Of a stretch of 64,000 nucleotides of DNA, positions 1 to 7,921 are shown piece after piece. The stretch covers positions 1-64,000 of the forward strand of contig NZ_MCUN01000022.1 in NCBI RefSeq assembly GCF_002873455.1. Direction: 5' to 3'. Position 1 is the first letter of the stretch. Each line of letters begins with the position of its first letter. The position numbers were made by a program, and so were the translations under genes. The DNA comes from Vibrio splendidus. GTDB lineage: Bacteria > Pseudomonadota > Gammaproteobacteria > Enterobacterales > Vibrionaceae. The notes under the pieces were generated by a model. The model was not told the origin of the DNA and searched no databases. It worked only from the letters and a program-made list of their open reading frames with translations.

Positions 1-7
1 AAATTCA

Positions 8-274
8 CTATGCCACTACAGTTCGGCCCTTTAAAACTCCTAACAAACTCGAGATCGACAACTTGGGAGGAATAATGACAACAAGGTGAACATGATCTGG
101 TTGAACATTTAATTCTAAAACCTCGCAGTCTTTCATATTGCACAAGATATAGATTGAACGATAAAGCTCCTTTCCAACCCTATCTTTAAAAATCTTATAT
201 CTGTACTTTGGAGTCCAAACTATATGGTATTTGCAACGCCAATAGACATGTGATGAACTTCTATAATCGCCCAT
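8..274 (-). pseudogene. IS200/IS605-family TnpA (Y1 transposase), truncated
   Basis: The 88 residues match the N-terminal two thirds of an IS200-type Y1 transposase. These enzymes cut and rejoin single-stranded transposon ends through a HUH metal site and one catalytic tyrosine. The HUH motif is visible as PDHVHLV at residues 59-65, preceded by the usual YHIVWTPKYR segment at about 17-26. The frame runs GVLKGRT and then hits two consecutive stops (TAG TGA), whereas the family is about 130-150 aa with the catalytic Tyr near residue 125. The tyrosine is therefore absent and the protein should be inactive. Whether the missing 3' part lies beyond the window edge in another frame cannot be seen. 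The start is the ATG at 272-274. The left-end hairpin lies upstream at 344-387. Confidence 0.85.
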
Positions 275-391
275 GTGGTTGTTTCCCTTACTTGTGGTGA
301 ATAAGAGGTTACTTCTAACATGGGCACTTCTTCAGGCTATAGCCTCAAGGAACAATCACCACCGCCCTAGGCGGTGGTTTTGAGGGGCCAA
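275..391 (-). mobile_element. IS200/IS605-like left end with subterminal hairpin
   Basis: The stretch between tnpA and the interrupted OpuAC gene holds a perfect 9-bp stem (359-367 with 371-379) around a 3-nt CTA loop. It is flanked by an outer CCTCAA/TTGAGG pair (344-349, 382-387). Subterminal hairpins of this kind are what Y1 transposases recognise at the ends of IS200/IS605 elements. The junction with the host gene is near 391, where the OpuAC reading frame stops resembling its family. On the minus strand the host sequence just before the junction reads GATTTAT. The exact cleavage site and target tetra/pentanucleotide are inferred, not proved. Confidence 0.7.
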
Positions 392-712
392 TAAATCAGA
401 GACTTCAGAAACCGCCTCTTCAGGCACATAGTCTGGTACACCCCACAACGCGTAAGGTTCATAATGGAGCCCAAGCTCGATAAGCGGCTCAACGTCTTCA
501 ACGCCCGCTTTGTAAATACCGTGACTTGATGGCAACCACGCAGAAGAAAGCATATCCACTTGCCCTGCTTTCAGCTTTTCAAAGTTCTCCTGATGTGGAG
601 AGAAAATACGCTCTACCTCAAACCCCATGGCTTTCAATACATTGGCAACCAACGATGCGGTCGTACGGTGGAACGACAAATCCGTTACACCCATTATGAT
701 TTTCTTAATCAT
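391..712 (-). pseudogene. OpuAC-like glycine betaine/choline-type ABC substrate-binding protein, 5' fragment
   Basis: The first ~107 codons encode a periplasmic-binding-protein fold of the OpuAC family (KIIMGVTDLSFHR, then LKAGQVDMLSSAWLPSSHG with the Trp expected in an aromatic ligand cage). OpuAC proteins bind quaternary amines such as glycine betaine, choline or related compounds. No signal peptide precedes the domain. After SEVSDL the frame runs into the IS left end and stops 11 codons later, against a family length of about 280-300 aa. The gene is therefore interrupted by, or was deleted together with, the IS. It is divergent from the LysR gene at 963, which may once have regulated it. 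The start is the ATG at 710-712. Confidence 0.8.
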
Positions 713-962
713 CTTATCCCCTTAGATCATAGGCTTCGTTCATACAATTCGTACTGCGCTACGTTGTCGATATGGGAAAATGATAGTGAGAAAATTACTA
801 ATGAAAAACAGCCTCACATTTGAATCATTATCAAATTAGTTTTGACAATTGAGTGTTTGAAGCTAACTTAGAATCGATAAGTAGGGATAACCCATTTGCA
901 GATTGTGATGAGGAAACATTCCAACTCCATGTTTAGAACATAATTCAATACAGGTAGATAAC

Positions 963-1895
963 ATGCTTCTTGAAGACTTACAGGTCATTTTGAAAGTGGC
1001 GGAATTTCGCAGTATTACAGCAGCAGCCACCAACCTAGATATGCGTACTGCCACTGCAAGCGCTGCGGTTAAACGTGTTGAAGCTGCACTGGGTGCTGAA
1101 TTGTTTGTAAGAACCACTCGCCACCTAAGGCTCTCTTCAGCAGGCGAACGCTATTTACCAGAGTGTGAGCAAGCTTTAAAAATGCTAGATCAAGCTAAGC
1201 TCAACATGAGAGAAGAGCTTGGTATTCTGGATGGTGAAATTCGCATCGCGCTTTCTTCTGATCTAGGACGAAACCTAATCACACCTTGGCTAGATGAGTT
1301 CTTGCTTGAATACCCAAAGGCAACACTTCGAACCAGCATCAGTGACAGCAACATAGATTTTTATCGTGATTCCGTTGATATGGCGTTGCGTTATGGATCC
1401 CCGACTGATGCCAACATGTATGGCTTTAAAATCTGTGATGTGCCAAGGGTATTATGTGCAACCCCTCAATACTTAATCGATCAAAGCACGCCAAAACAGC
1501 CTAGTGACTTAGCTCAGCACAATGGTTTGCTTTACCAACTCCATGACATGTTGCAAGACGAATGGGTGTTTAACGATGGCAATCAAGATCATAAAGTGAA
1601 GCTTAAAGGGAATCGAGCATCGAACGACGCTGATCTTGTGAGACGTTGGTGTATTGCAGGGAAAGGTATCGCAATAAAGTCTTGTTTAGATATGTCGAAG
1701 CACTTGCTCTCTGGTGAGGTCATCAATGTTATGCCTGAATTCAAACCAACACCTACAGAGCTGTGGCTAGTATGCCCAAGTCGTCAATCCATCACCCCGA
1801 CTGTTCGCTTATTAAGAGATCTATTCCGCGATAAAACTGCGGAGATCCTTTCGCAACTTAGTGAACAAGGCATTATAGAAAGCAAAATATCATAG
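963..1895 (+). CDS. LysR-family transcriptional regulator
   Basis: 310 aa, the usual LysR length. The N-terminal winged helix-turn-helix covers residues ~1-65 (LEDLQVILKVAEFRSITAAA, then TATASAAVKRVEAALGAELF and the RTTRHLRLSSAG end). A linker helix and a two-lobed LysR substrate-binding domain follow (~90-300). LysR proteins bind DNA as tetramers and switch divergent genes in response to a small ligand. The ligand cannot be read from the sequence. The gene is divergent from the truncated OpuAC gene, separated by 250 bp, which is the classical position for regulating it. With that target broken, this regulator may be an orphan. The ATG at 963 gives a full-length HTH. Confidence 0.93.
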   Translation: MLLEDLQVILKVAEFRSITAAATNLDMRTATASAAVKRVEAALGAELFVRTTRHLRLSSAGERYLPECEQALKMLDQAKLNMREELGILDGEIRIALSSDLGRNLITPWLDEFLLEYPKATLRTSISDSNIDFYRDSVDMALRYGSPTDANMYGFKICDVPRVLCATPQYLIDQSTPKQPSDLAQHNGLLYQLHDMLQDEWVFNDGNQDHKVKLKGNRASNDADLVRRWCIAGKGIAIKSCLDMSKHLLSGEVINVMPEFKPTPTELWLVCPSRQSITPTVRLLRDLFRDKTAEILSQLSEQGIIESKIS

Positions 1896-1934
1896 GATCT
1901 AATGTAGTTTAGAGATAAGAAGTAGGGATACAAA

Positions 1935-1970
1935 AAAGGCGTTAGCGAACTTAAATTCGCTAACGCCTTT
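1935..1970. terminator. Rho-independent terminator, probably bidirectional
   Basis: A perfect 15-bp stem (1935-1949 with 1956-1970) surrounds a 6-nt loop, with an A run at 1932-1937 and a T run at the other side. It lies between the convergent LysR gene and the acidic hypothetical gene at 2052. The T run is better on the minus strand. Confidence 0.85.
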
Positions 1971-2051
1971 AATCATTTGAACATCATATAAGTATGATGA
2001 ACATACTGACTTTACTATAAGTACTTGGTTTAATAACCTTAGTACAAAAGT

Positions 2052-2441
2052 TTAGTTTGACTCGTCTTCAACAACGTCACAATCTGCACAGCACTGCAGA
2101 GCAATTTCATGTTCGAAAGTGATCGTATCTTCGCCTTCTTCCAGTAACTCTGCGATCTCATCCGCGACTTCTTTTTCATCATCCGCTTCGATTTCGCTTG
2201 CTAGCTCTTCTTCTGAATAACCGAAGAAGTTTAGTAGTAGGTACTCACGAGCTTCATCTTTAGTACAAACCACGTTTGCTGAAAGATCAGGTGTAATCTC
2301 ACCTTGCGCAAGAGTCGCTGTCAGTTGAGCTATAGCATCCTCTTTCATCGCAGGCGTTAACCAACCAAGATCAGTACTTACCGTTGTTTTTTTACAGTCG
2401 AAGCAAGGCAATTGGTGAAAGTAGTATTGAAAGGTCGTCAT
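2052..2441 (-). CDS. Conserved acidic hypothetical protein
   Basis: 129 aa from the ATG at 2439-2441. An upstream in-frame TTG at 2495 would add 18 residues that do not look conserved, so I prefer the ATG, although its ribosome binding site is weak. The protein is rich in Glu and Asp in its C-terminal half (roughly residues 85-129). It has cysteines in a CFDC motif near residue 13 and a CCADC motif near residue 120 that could bind metal or form disulfides. No signal peptide or membrane segment is visible. I do not recognise a family. It is monocistronic, with a terminator at 1935-1970. Confidence 0.75.
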   Translation of the reverse strand: MTTFQYYFHQLPCFDCKKTTVSTDLGWLTPAMKEDAIAQLTATLAQGEITPDLSANVVCTKDEAREYLLLNFFGYSEEELASEIEADDEKEVADEIAELLEEGEDTITFEHEIALQCCADCDVVEDESN

Positions 2442-2611
2442 AGGTAAATTCTTGTTTAAATGTTGTATAGCGAGATTATGCGCGTTTTGTAGCAAAATAC
2501 TATCTCAATCACAACCTAAGGCTGATTCGTACTGATTATTTTTACCAAGTACAGAGCACCACAATGACGACTGATAAATTGAAGGCTTCACTCACTTGGG
2601 ACATCACTTCA

Positions 2612-3805
2612 TTACGACGAAGTTTGCGAAGTCTTGTCTACTCCACGCGACTTAGCCTTGTAATTGTGTAACCAGCAACAAAATAACCCGATGCACAGAC
2701 CCCAAAATGCACTGCCGATCCCCAGTAAATTAGTGCCCGAAGCAGTGAATAGGAAAGTAAAAAGTGCGGGCTCTCGATAGTGGTTGTCTGTCATCGAAAC
2801 GGCTAAACAATTCATCAATGTAGGCATCACTGCTAAACCTGCGACCGCTATCACAACCGCTGAGGGAACCGCGCTGAACAACGATACGAATGACATCCCC
2901 ATCACACCAGCTAACAGGTAAAATACACCCATCGAGACCCCAGCCATATAACGTGTTTTTGGATTATCATCGGCATTGGGACCCATACAGATCGCCCCTG
3001 TAATTGCTGCAAGGTTATACGCAAAGCCACCAAGCGGGGCCAATAGTAGCCCGATCACACCAGTGGTGGTGATGATCTTAGATGAATCAACTTGGTATCC
3101 GTTCGCTTTAAGCACAGCAAAACCTGGCAAGTTCTGCGAAGCCATAGTCACAATAAACAGTGGGATACCGACGCTAACCAACGAGAAGAACTCAAAATCA
3201 GGCATAATGAATACCGGTACAGTTAAACCTACTGTGACCTGACTGACATCAAGTTTGCCAAAACCGACACACATCACCAAAGCAATAACGAAAATACTTG
3301 GGATCAGTAAGTTTCCTAACCTTGCTTTAGCCAAAATAAATACAGCAAGCATGACCGCAACTATCTGAACTTCTTCCATTAACGACGCAAATAAACCCAA
3401 ACCAAACTGCAACAAAATCCCCGCCAGCATGGCAGATGCGATTGATGTTGGGATCTGTTTGAGTACCTTCTCAAAGATTCCCGCTAAGCCAACCAGCGTG
3501 ATCAACAAAGAGCTAAAAAAGAACACCGCAACCGCCTGATTCATTGTTAGCCCTTCCAAAGAAGTAATTAACAACGCTGCTCCGGGGGTCGACCAAGCTG
3601 TAACCACAGGTTTCTTGTAATAGAGCGAGAGCAATATCGTAGTGGCGCCCATGCCAATTCCCAACGCCCAAAACCATGACGCGACTTGCTCTTCAGTTGC
3701 TCCTGCACTCATCGCCGCTTGGAAAATGATCGCAGCAGCACTCGCATAACCGATGAAAACAGCAATAAAGCCGGTACTGACGTGAGAAAATTTTAGCTTA
3801 GTCAT
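2612..3805 (-). CDS. benE: BenE-family benzoate/proton symporter-like transporter
   Basis: 397 aa, almost entirely hydrophobic, with about 11-12 predicted membrane helices. It matches the BenE family of aromatic-acid/H+ symporters: the N-terminal HVSTGFIAVFIGYASA, the AWSTPGAALL segment at about 70-79 and the ASQNLPGFAVL motif near 222-232 are family hallmarks. BenE members import benzoate in Acinetobacter, but many Vibrio members sit away from any benzoate-degradation genes, as here, so the substrate is uncertain. The gene is divergent from the XRE-cupin regulator at 3906, and the 100 bp between them carry two copies of a TGTGCGYTATAACG operator. Control by that regulator is a reasonable inference. 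Confidence 0.9.
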   Translation of the reverse strand: MTKLKFSHVSTGFIAVFIGYASAAAIIFQAAMSAGATEEQVASWFWALGIGMGATTILLSLYYKKPVVTAWSTPGAALLITSLEGLTMNQAVAVFFFSSLLITLVGLAGIFEKVLKQIPTSIASAMLAGILLQFGLGLFASLMEEVQIVAVMLAVFILAKARLGNLLIPSIFVIALVMCVGFGKLDVSQVTVGLTVPVFIMPDFEFFSLVSVGIPLFIVTMASQNLPGFAVLKANGYQVDSSKIITTTGVIGLLLAPLGGFAYNLAAITGAICMGPNADDNPKTRYMAGVSMGVFYLLAGVMGMSFVSLFSAVPSAVVIAVAGLAVMPTLMNCLAVSMTDNHYREPALFTFLFTASGTNLLGIGSAFWGLCIGLFCCWLHNYKAKSRGVDKTSQTSS

Positions 3806-3820
3806 GTTAATTTGTTCCGG

Positions 3821-3874
3821 TGTGCGTTATAACGTCCATAGATTGAACTTAGCACCTGTGCGCTATAACGCACA
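3821..3874. promoter_or_regulatory. Paired operator upstream of benE and the XRE-cupin gene
   Basis: TGTGCGTTATAACG (3821-3834) is repeated as TGTGCGCTATAACG (3857-3870), exactly 36 bp apart. The second copy extends into a near-perfect 18-bp palindrome ending CGCACA (3857-3874). The copies lie between the benE start (3805) and the XRE-cupin start (3906). XRE-cupin regulators commonly bind such palindromes in their own divergent promoter region. Confidence 0.7.
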
Positions 3875-3905
3875 ACTGATTTTTAAAAAAATTTGTAGAG
3901 AAAAG

Positions 3906-4472
3906 ATGCAAACAGAAATTAAAGTCGGCGTTAACTTGAAACGCCTTCGCCAAGAGAAAGGCTGGAGCTTAGACAAAACGGCAAAAGCAACAGGCGTGAG
4001 TAAAGCAATGCTAGGACAAATTGAACGTGGAGAATCAAGCCCAACAGTCGCTAAGCTCTGGCAGATAGCTTCTGGGTTCGAGGTGTCACTTTCGAGTTTT
4101 ATCGCTGCTAGTTCAAACAGTGAACTGACGAGCTTATTCAGAGATGCAAACGAACTAAGGCATGAGGAATACAACATTGGTTTCTTCGTCAGTTTGTTGT
4201 TTCCTTTTGAGGAAGCACTAGGGTTTGAAATATTCGAACTAACTCTAGCACCCGATTATCACCATGAATCCGAACCGCATAACGTAGGCGTCACTGAGCA
4301 CATTTTATGTATTTCGGGAGAGATGGCTGTGCTGTTTGATGGTGAGTGGCAAACGTTAAGAGCAGGGCAAGCCGTTCGCTTCAATGCCAACCAGAACCAT
4401 GGCTACAAAAATATAGGTGAAGGAAATGCCATATTCCACAATGTGATTCACTACCCTAACAGCAAGCAATAG
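3906..4472 (+). CDS. XRE-cupin transcriptional regulator
   Basis: 188 aa. An XRE helix-turn-helix occupies residues ~10-65 (GVNLKRLRQEKGWSLDKTAKATGVSKAMLGQIERGESSP). A cupin sensor domain follows at ~110-185 (HNVGVTEHILCISGEMAVLFDGEWQ). This architecture is that of small-molecule-responsive repressors that control a neighbouring transporter or catabolic gene. I use the ATG at 3906, preceded by AGAGAAAAG, because the longer in-frame start at 3804 would read through the operators and overlap benE. It is divergent from benE and probably its regulator. Downstream, 4485-4530 holds imperfect ~19-bp repeats containing CTAAC. Confidence 0.9.
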   Translation: MQTEIKVGVNLKRLRQEKGWSLDKTAKATGVSKAMLGQIERGESSPTVAKLWQIASGFEVSLSSFIAASSNSELTSLFRDANELRHEEYNIGFFVSLLFPFEEALGFEIFELTLAPDYHHESEPHNVGVTEHILCISGEMAVLFDGEWQTLRAGQAVRFNANQNHGYKNIGEGNAIFHNVIHYPNSKQ

Positions 4473-4484
4473 TGTCGGATTTGG

Positions 4485-4532
4485 CGCTAACAGATGTTTA
4501 GAGCTAACCGGATGCTTAGCTCTAACGGATTA
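4485..4532. repeat. Imperfect ~19-bp tandem repeats after the XRE-cupin gene
   Basis: GCTAACAGATGTTTAGA, GCTAACCGGATGCTTAGCT and CTAACGGATTAATGG follow one another shortly after the stop codon. Each carries TAA or TTA triplets. No gene is evident here. Confidence 0.5.
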
Positions 4533-4567
4533 ATGGCAGACCACTGGCTAGTATTCACTTAGAACGA

Positions 4568-5617
4568 CTATACGTTGACAACCATGCTGCCATCTTCTGC
4601 TTGATAACGAGCCCATAGTTGAGAAAGGTTTTCTTTATTAAGCTGTATCTCTTTTTCTTTCAGAAACGCTTCGTTGTGCAGCTTCGAATACGAGCGCTCA
4701 GCTAGGTCACAGCTAAATGTAACGATGGTTTTCCCTTTCCCCATTCTAGCCGCAGCGTATAGCGCTCCTGCTACGTTCAACGACGAGCTGCTTCCTAGAA
4801 GAATACCGTCATGTTCCGCAACAAGACGGGATATCGTAACCAAATCCTGATCGGGCAGCGTGATTGCACGATTGATTTTTGCCTACCTGAAATTTTCAAC
4901 CGTTCGCATGATCCCTATACCTTCCGTGAACGAACTTCCTGTAGATTGATACTGTCCATTACGGAGAAACGAATAAATGCCAGACCCATTTGGGTCAACC
5001 AACCAAGTTTCGAGATTGGGTTGTTGCTCAGATAGGTAGTGTGAGTTTCCTGCAATAGTTCCTCCAGTCCCCACCACTGAAACTAGAGCATCAATTTTAC
5101 CTTGTGTTTGCTGCCAGATCTCCGGTCCAGTATTCAAATAGTGCGCTCGATAATTACTGAGATTTTCGAACTGATCTGCCCACCAATAATTCTCGTTTTC
5201 AACACCAATCCGCTTGGCTGTGTGGTAAAAGTGTTGAGGATTTGCAAAAGGACAAGGGTCGACCAATGACAATTCAGCGTTATAAAGCGAGATCATACGC
5301 TCTTTCTCTTGTGCCTGCCCTTTGGGCATCACCACCAACATTTTATAACCGAGAGATTTAGCCACCAAAGCAAGGCCAATCCCCGTATTTCCTGCAGTAC
5401 CTTCGACGATTGTCATTCCCGGCTTAAGCTTGCCAGCTTCAACTGCATCCCTAACAAGCTGAAGTGCCGCTCTATCTTTAATCGAACCACCTGGGTTCTG
5501 GTGTTCGCACTTAAGAAGAATCTCACAACCTGATATCTCTGAAAGACTGTTGATTCTAACCAGATCGGTATCGCCAATGAGTTCACTGAGATTGTTTGCA
5601 ATGTGGACAGATGACAT
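4568..5617 (-). pseudogene. Cysteine synthase / CBS-family PLP enzyme with one in-frame amber codon
   Basis: The 349-codon frame encodes a fold-type II PLP enzyme of the cysteine-synthase/cystathionine beta-synthase family, which makes cysteine or related amino acids by beta-replacement. Visible are ELIGDTDLVRI, the PLP lysine in GGSIKDRAA (~residues 42-50), the substrate loop EGTAGNTGIGLA and the phosphate-binding GTGGTIAG. At codon 245 (4883-4885) a TAG follows ENFR. The same frame then continues with AKINRAITLPDQDLV and reaches the normal end at 4568. A CAG to TAG change is the simplest explanation. The start at 5617 has GGAG 9 nt upstream; an upstream ATG at 5677 lacks this. The 244-aa product would lack the C-terminal part and is unlikely to be active. 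Confidence 0.85.
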
Positions 5618-5746
5618 CGCGACTCCATTTATTTGTTGGGGGTGAGTTTGTTCATCGATTGAGTTGTCGATGATCATAAGCGTAGCTCTGAGGTTTGCTT
5701 AGTCAAGGAGTGCCGGATTTGAAAAGACTCTCATTTTCTCAATAAC

Positions 5747-5769
5747 AATTAGAATTAGAATTAGAATTA
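5747..5769. repeat. AATTAG hexanucleotide repeat
   Basis: Three full AATTAG copies plus AATTA lie upstream of the cysteine-synthase-like pseudogene, between it and the ackA terminator. It is a short simple-sequence repeat with no obvious role. Confidence 0.7.
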
Positions 5770-5898
5770 AGAGTGATCGATAAGATTGAGGGTAAACACT
5801 TTTTTAAAAACGTTTGACGATGGCCTTGTGGGCTATGTAATGGCATAGTTAATTTGGCCCCATGCTAAGGCGTTCAGACGCATATTTACTAGACACAA

Positions 5899-5925
5899 AA
5901 AAGCGAACCAATTAGGCTCGCTTTT
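5899..5925 (-). terminator. Terminator of ackA
   Basis: An 11-bp stem with one A-C mismatch (5899-5909 with 5915-5925) has an A run on the plus strand, giving a U tract on the minus-strand transcript just after ackA. It shows that pta does not follow in the same operon. Confidence 0.75.
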
Positions 5926-5959
5926 GATTGTCTTTCTCTTGCTTAAACTTTAGCTCAGA

Positions 5960-7153
5960 TTACAGAAGTTCTACAGACTGTTGAGCAATAACGAATTCTT
6001 CGTTAGTTGGGATAACCATTGCTACTGCGTCTAGCATCTCTGACTTAGCGATGATGCCTTCAGCACCAAAACGAGCGGCTTCATTGCCTGCTACGTCTTC
6101 AACAAAACCAAGAATCTTTAGGTTGCTTAGGATCTCACGACGAATTGGTAGAGAGTTCTCACCGATACCACCAGTGAAGATGATGCCATCTAAAGAATCT
6201 AGCGTTGCAAGGTAAGAAGCAACGTATTTAGCGACACGGTAAGTAAACACCTCAAAAGCAAGCTTAGCGCCTTCGTGGCCCTCTTCCATCGCTTCTAGAA
6301 TGCCACGAGCATCGCTCGTAAGACCAGACACGCCAAGGAAGCCAGACTCCTTGTTTAGAGAGTTAAAGACTTGTTCTTGTGACCAACCTTTCTTAAGTAG
6401 GTACTCGATGATGCCTGGATCTAAGTCACCACAACGTGTGCCCATCATAAGGCCAGAAAGCGGAGTGAAACCCATTGATGTGTCAACACTGTTACCATCT
6501 TTGATTGCACATACAGATGCGCCGTTACCTAGGTGAACAGATATGAAGCTAGCTTTTTCAACTGGCTTATTCACCATTTTCGCAGCTTCACGGCTAACGA
6601 AGTAGTGGCTCGTACCGTGGAAGCCGTAACGACGAACACCGAAGTCTGTGTATAATTCTTTTGCGATTGCACCAGTAAATGCACGTTGTGGCATTGTTTG
6701 GTGGAAAGCCGTATCAAATACAGCAAATTGAGGTAGAGAAGGGAAAGCTTCAATCGCAGCACGGATACCGATAGCACCTGCTGGATTATGAAGTGGAGCT
6801 AAGTCAGATAGGCTTTCAATCTCACTCGTTACTTCTTCAGTAATACGAACAGTTTGAGTGAACTTTTCACCGCCGTGAACAATACGGTGACCAATAGCCA
6901 CGATATCAGCTGTGAAGCCTAAGTCTTCCATCAGGCCAACCAATTTGCCAATGGCAATTTTGTGGTGGTTACCCTCGCCTTGAATAGCAATTTCTGTTTT
7001 CTGACCTTGATGCTTCCAGCTCATGCGAGCGTCCTCAAGACCAAAACACTCCCCTAAGCCACTTAATACTGCGTCACCAGAAACAGAATCGATGACAGCA
7101 AATTTAAGGGAAGAACTACCCGAGTTAATAACCAGAACAAACGAATTAGACAT
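5960..7153 (-). CDS. ackA: Acetate kinase
   Basis: 397 aa, full length. AckA converts acetyl phosphate and ADP to acetate and ATP in the cytoplasm and works with phosphotransacetylase. Visible are VLVINSGSSSLKFAV at the N-terminus, the GHRIVHGG signature near residue 88, the RRYGFHGTSH signature near 173-182, and the C-terminal FTGGIGENS. In most gamma-proteobacteria ackA is followed by pta; here a terminator follows directly and no pta is present in the window. This may therefore be a second, stand-alone acetate kinase. The ATG at 7151-7153 is preceded by AGGATCC. Confidence 0.97.
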   Translation of the reverse strand: MSNSFVLVINSGSSSLKFAVIDSVSGDAVLSGLGECFGLEDARMSWKHQGQKTEIAIQGEGNHHKIAIGKLVGLMEDLGFTADIVAIGHRIVHGGEKFTQTVRITEEVTSEIESLSDLAPLHNPAGAIGIRAAIEAFPSLPQFAVFDTAFHQTMPQRAFTGAIAKELYTDFGVRRYGFHGTSHYFVSREAAKMVNKPVEKASFISVHLGNGASVCAIKDGNSVDTSMGFTPLSGLMMGTRCGDLDPGIIEYLLKKGWSQEQVFNSLNKESGFLGVSGLTSDARGILEAMEEGHEGAKLAFEVFTYRVAKYVASYLATLDSLDGIIFTGGIGENSLPIRREILSNLKILGFVEDVAGNEAARFGAEGIIAKSEMLDAVAMVIPTNEEFVIAQQSVELL

Positions 7154-7824
7154 TGGATATGGATCCTGTTTCAGTACGAATTTAGTGAAGTTTGCGCTTC
7201 AATTTTAGTTAAGTCCATTATTCAATAATTTTTGAATCTTTCAACTTTTGTTTTGCAAAAACCACTAAATGAACACAATTAAGTTGATCTTAGTCATTAA
7301 TTTATTTCTTTCGAGAACGAAAATTAAAAAATAGTTGAATTAGATAAAGTAAATGCACTTATGAAACTGATAGATTCATACAAACCACATTGAGAACAAA
7401 GTCATCTGGTACTGAGAGCTTATCCAAGAGCCTAGTTCATAGATTAAGCCCATAAAGCCACTTAAAACCACTAGAGCAAGCTATCGTTCTAAGCTGCGAC
7501 CTCAAAAAATACAGCACAACATTTAAGTATAGAGCTCGTTGGTTGCCAATGTCCGCTGATAGATTTTAAGAAGTTTAATCGCGCCCCGGAACTTGAAGAT
7601 CTAACTGACGCGGGTCGAGCGGTTGATTTATTCTTACATCAAAATTCATTTTTCACTCTAGCTGTGCATTTTTTTGCTAGACATCGATCAACTCCCATAT
7701 CTCCAGACCAAACATGCTAAACGGCGCTTACGCACATATCACTGAGCTGCCTTTGATGTGAGGCACTATCTAAACTTACGCTTAGGACGTGCTACAGAAG
7801 CGAAAAATAAAATAGCACGCACAA
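7154..7824. other. Long intergenic region between ackA and deaD
   Basis: About 670 bp with no confident gene. The ackA-proximal part (7154-7380) is A+T-rich and presumably holds the ackA promoter. Within 7456-7740 the plus strand has an open stretch of roughly 90 codons without a start. On the minus strand a 24-codon frame begins at ATG 7649 and stops at 7575. Neither is convincing as a gene, but the sequence is less A+T-rich than the flanks and might be a decayed gene. Confidence 0.4.
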
Positions 7825-7851
7825 AAAAGCCGAGCATTATGCTCGGCTTTT
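7825..7851 (-). terminator. Terminator of deaD
   Basis: A perfect 12-bp stem (7825-7836 with 7840-7851) around TTA has an A run before it on the plus strand. It acts on the minus-strand deaD transcript about 70 bp after the stop. Confidence 0.85.
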
Positions 7852-7921
7852 AAATTCACTGTCTAAGCTATTTATCTATAAGCACTTGGCTTGTAAGCTT
7901 CAGCTTAAAACTAAAGGTTGA

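Noticed and set aside
3804..3905. N-terminal extension of the XRE-cupin frame
   Set aside because: It reads through the operator region and overlaps benE; the ATG at 3906 has the better ribosome binding site.
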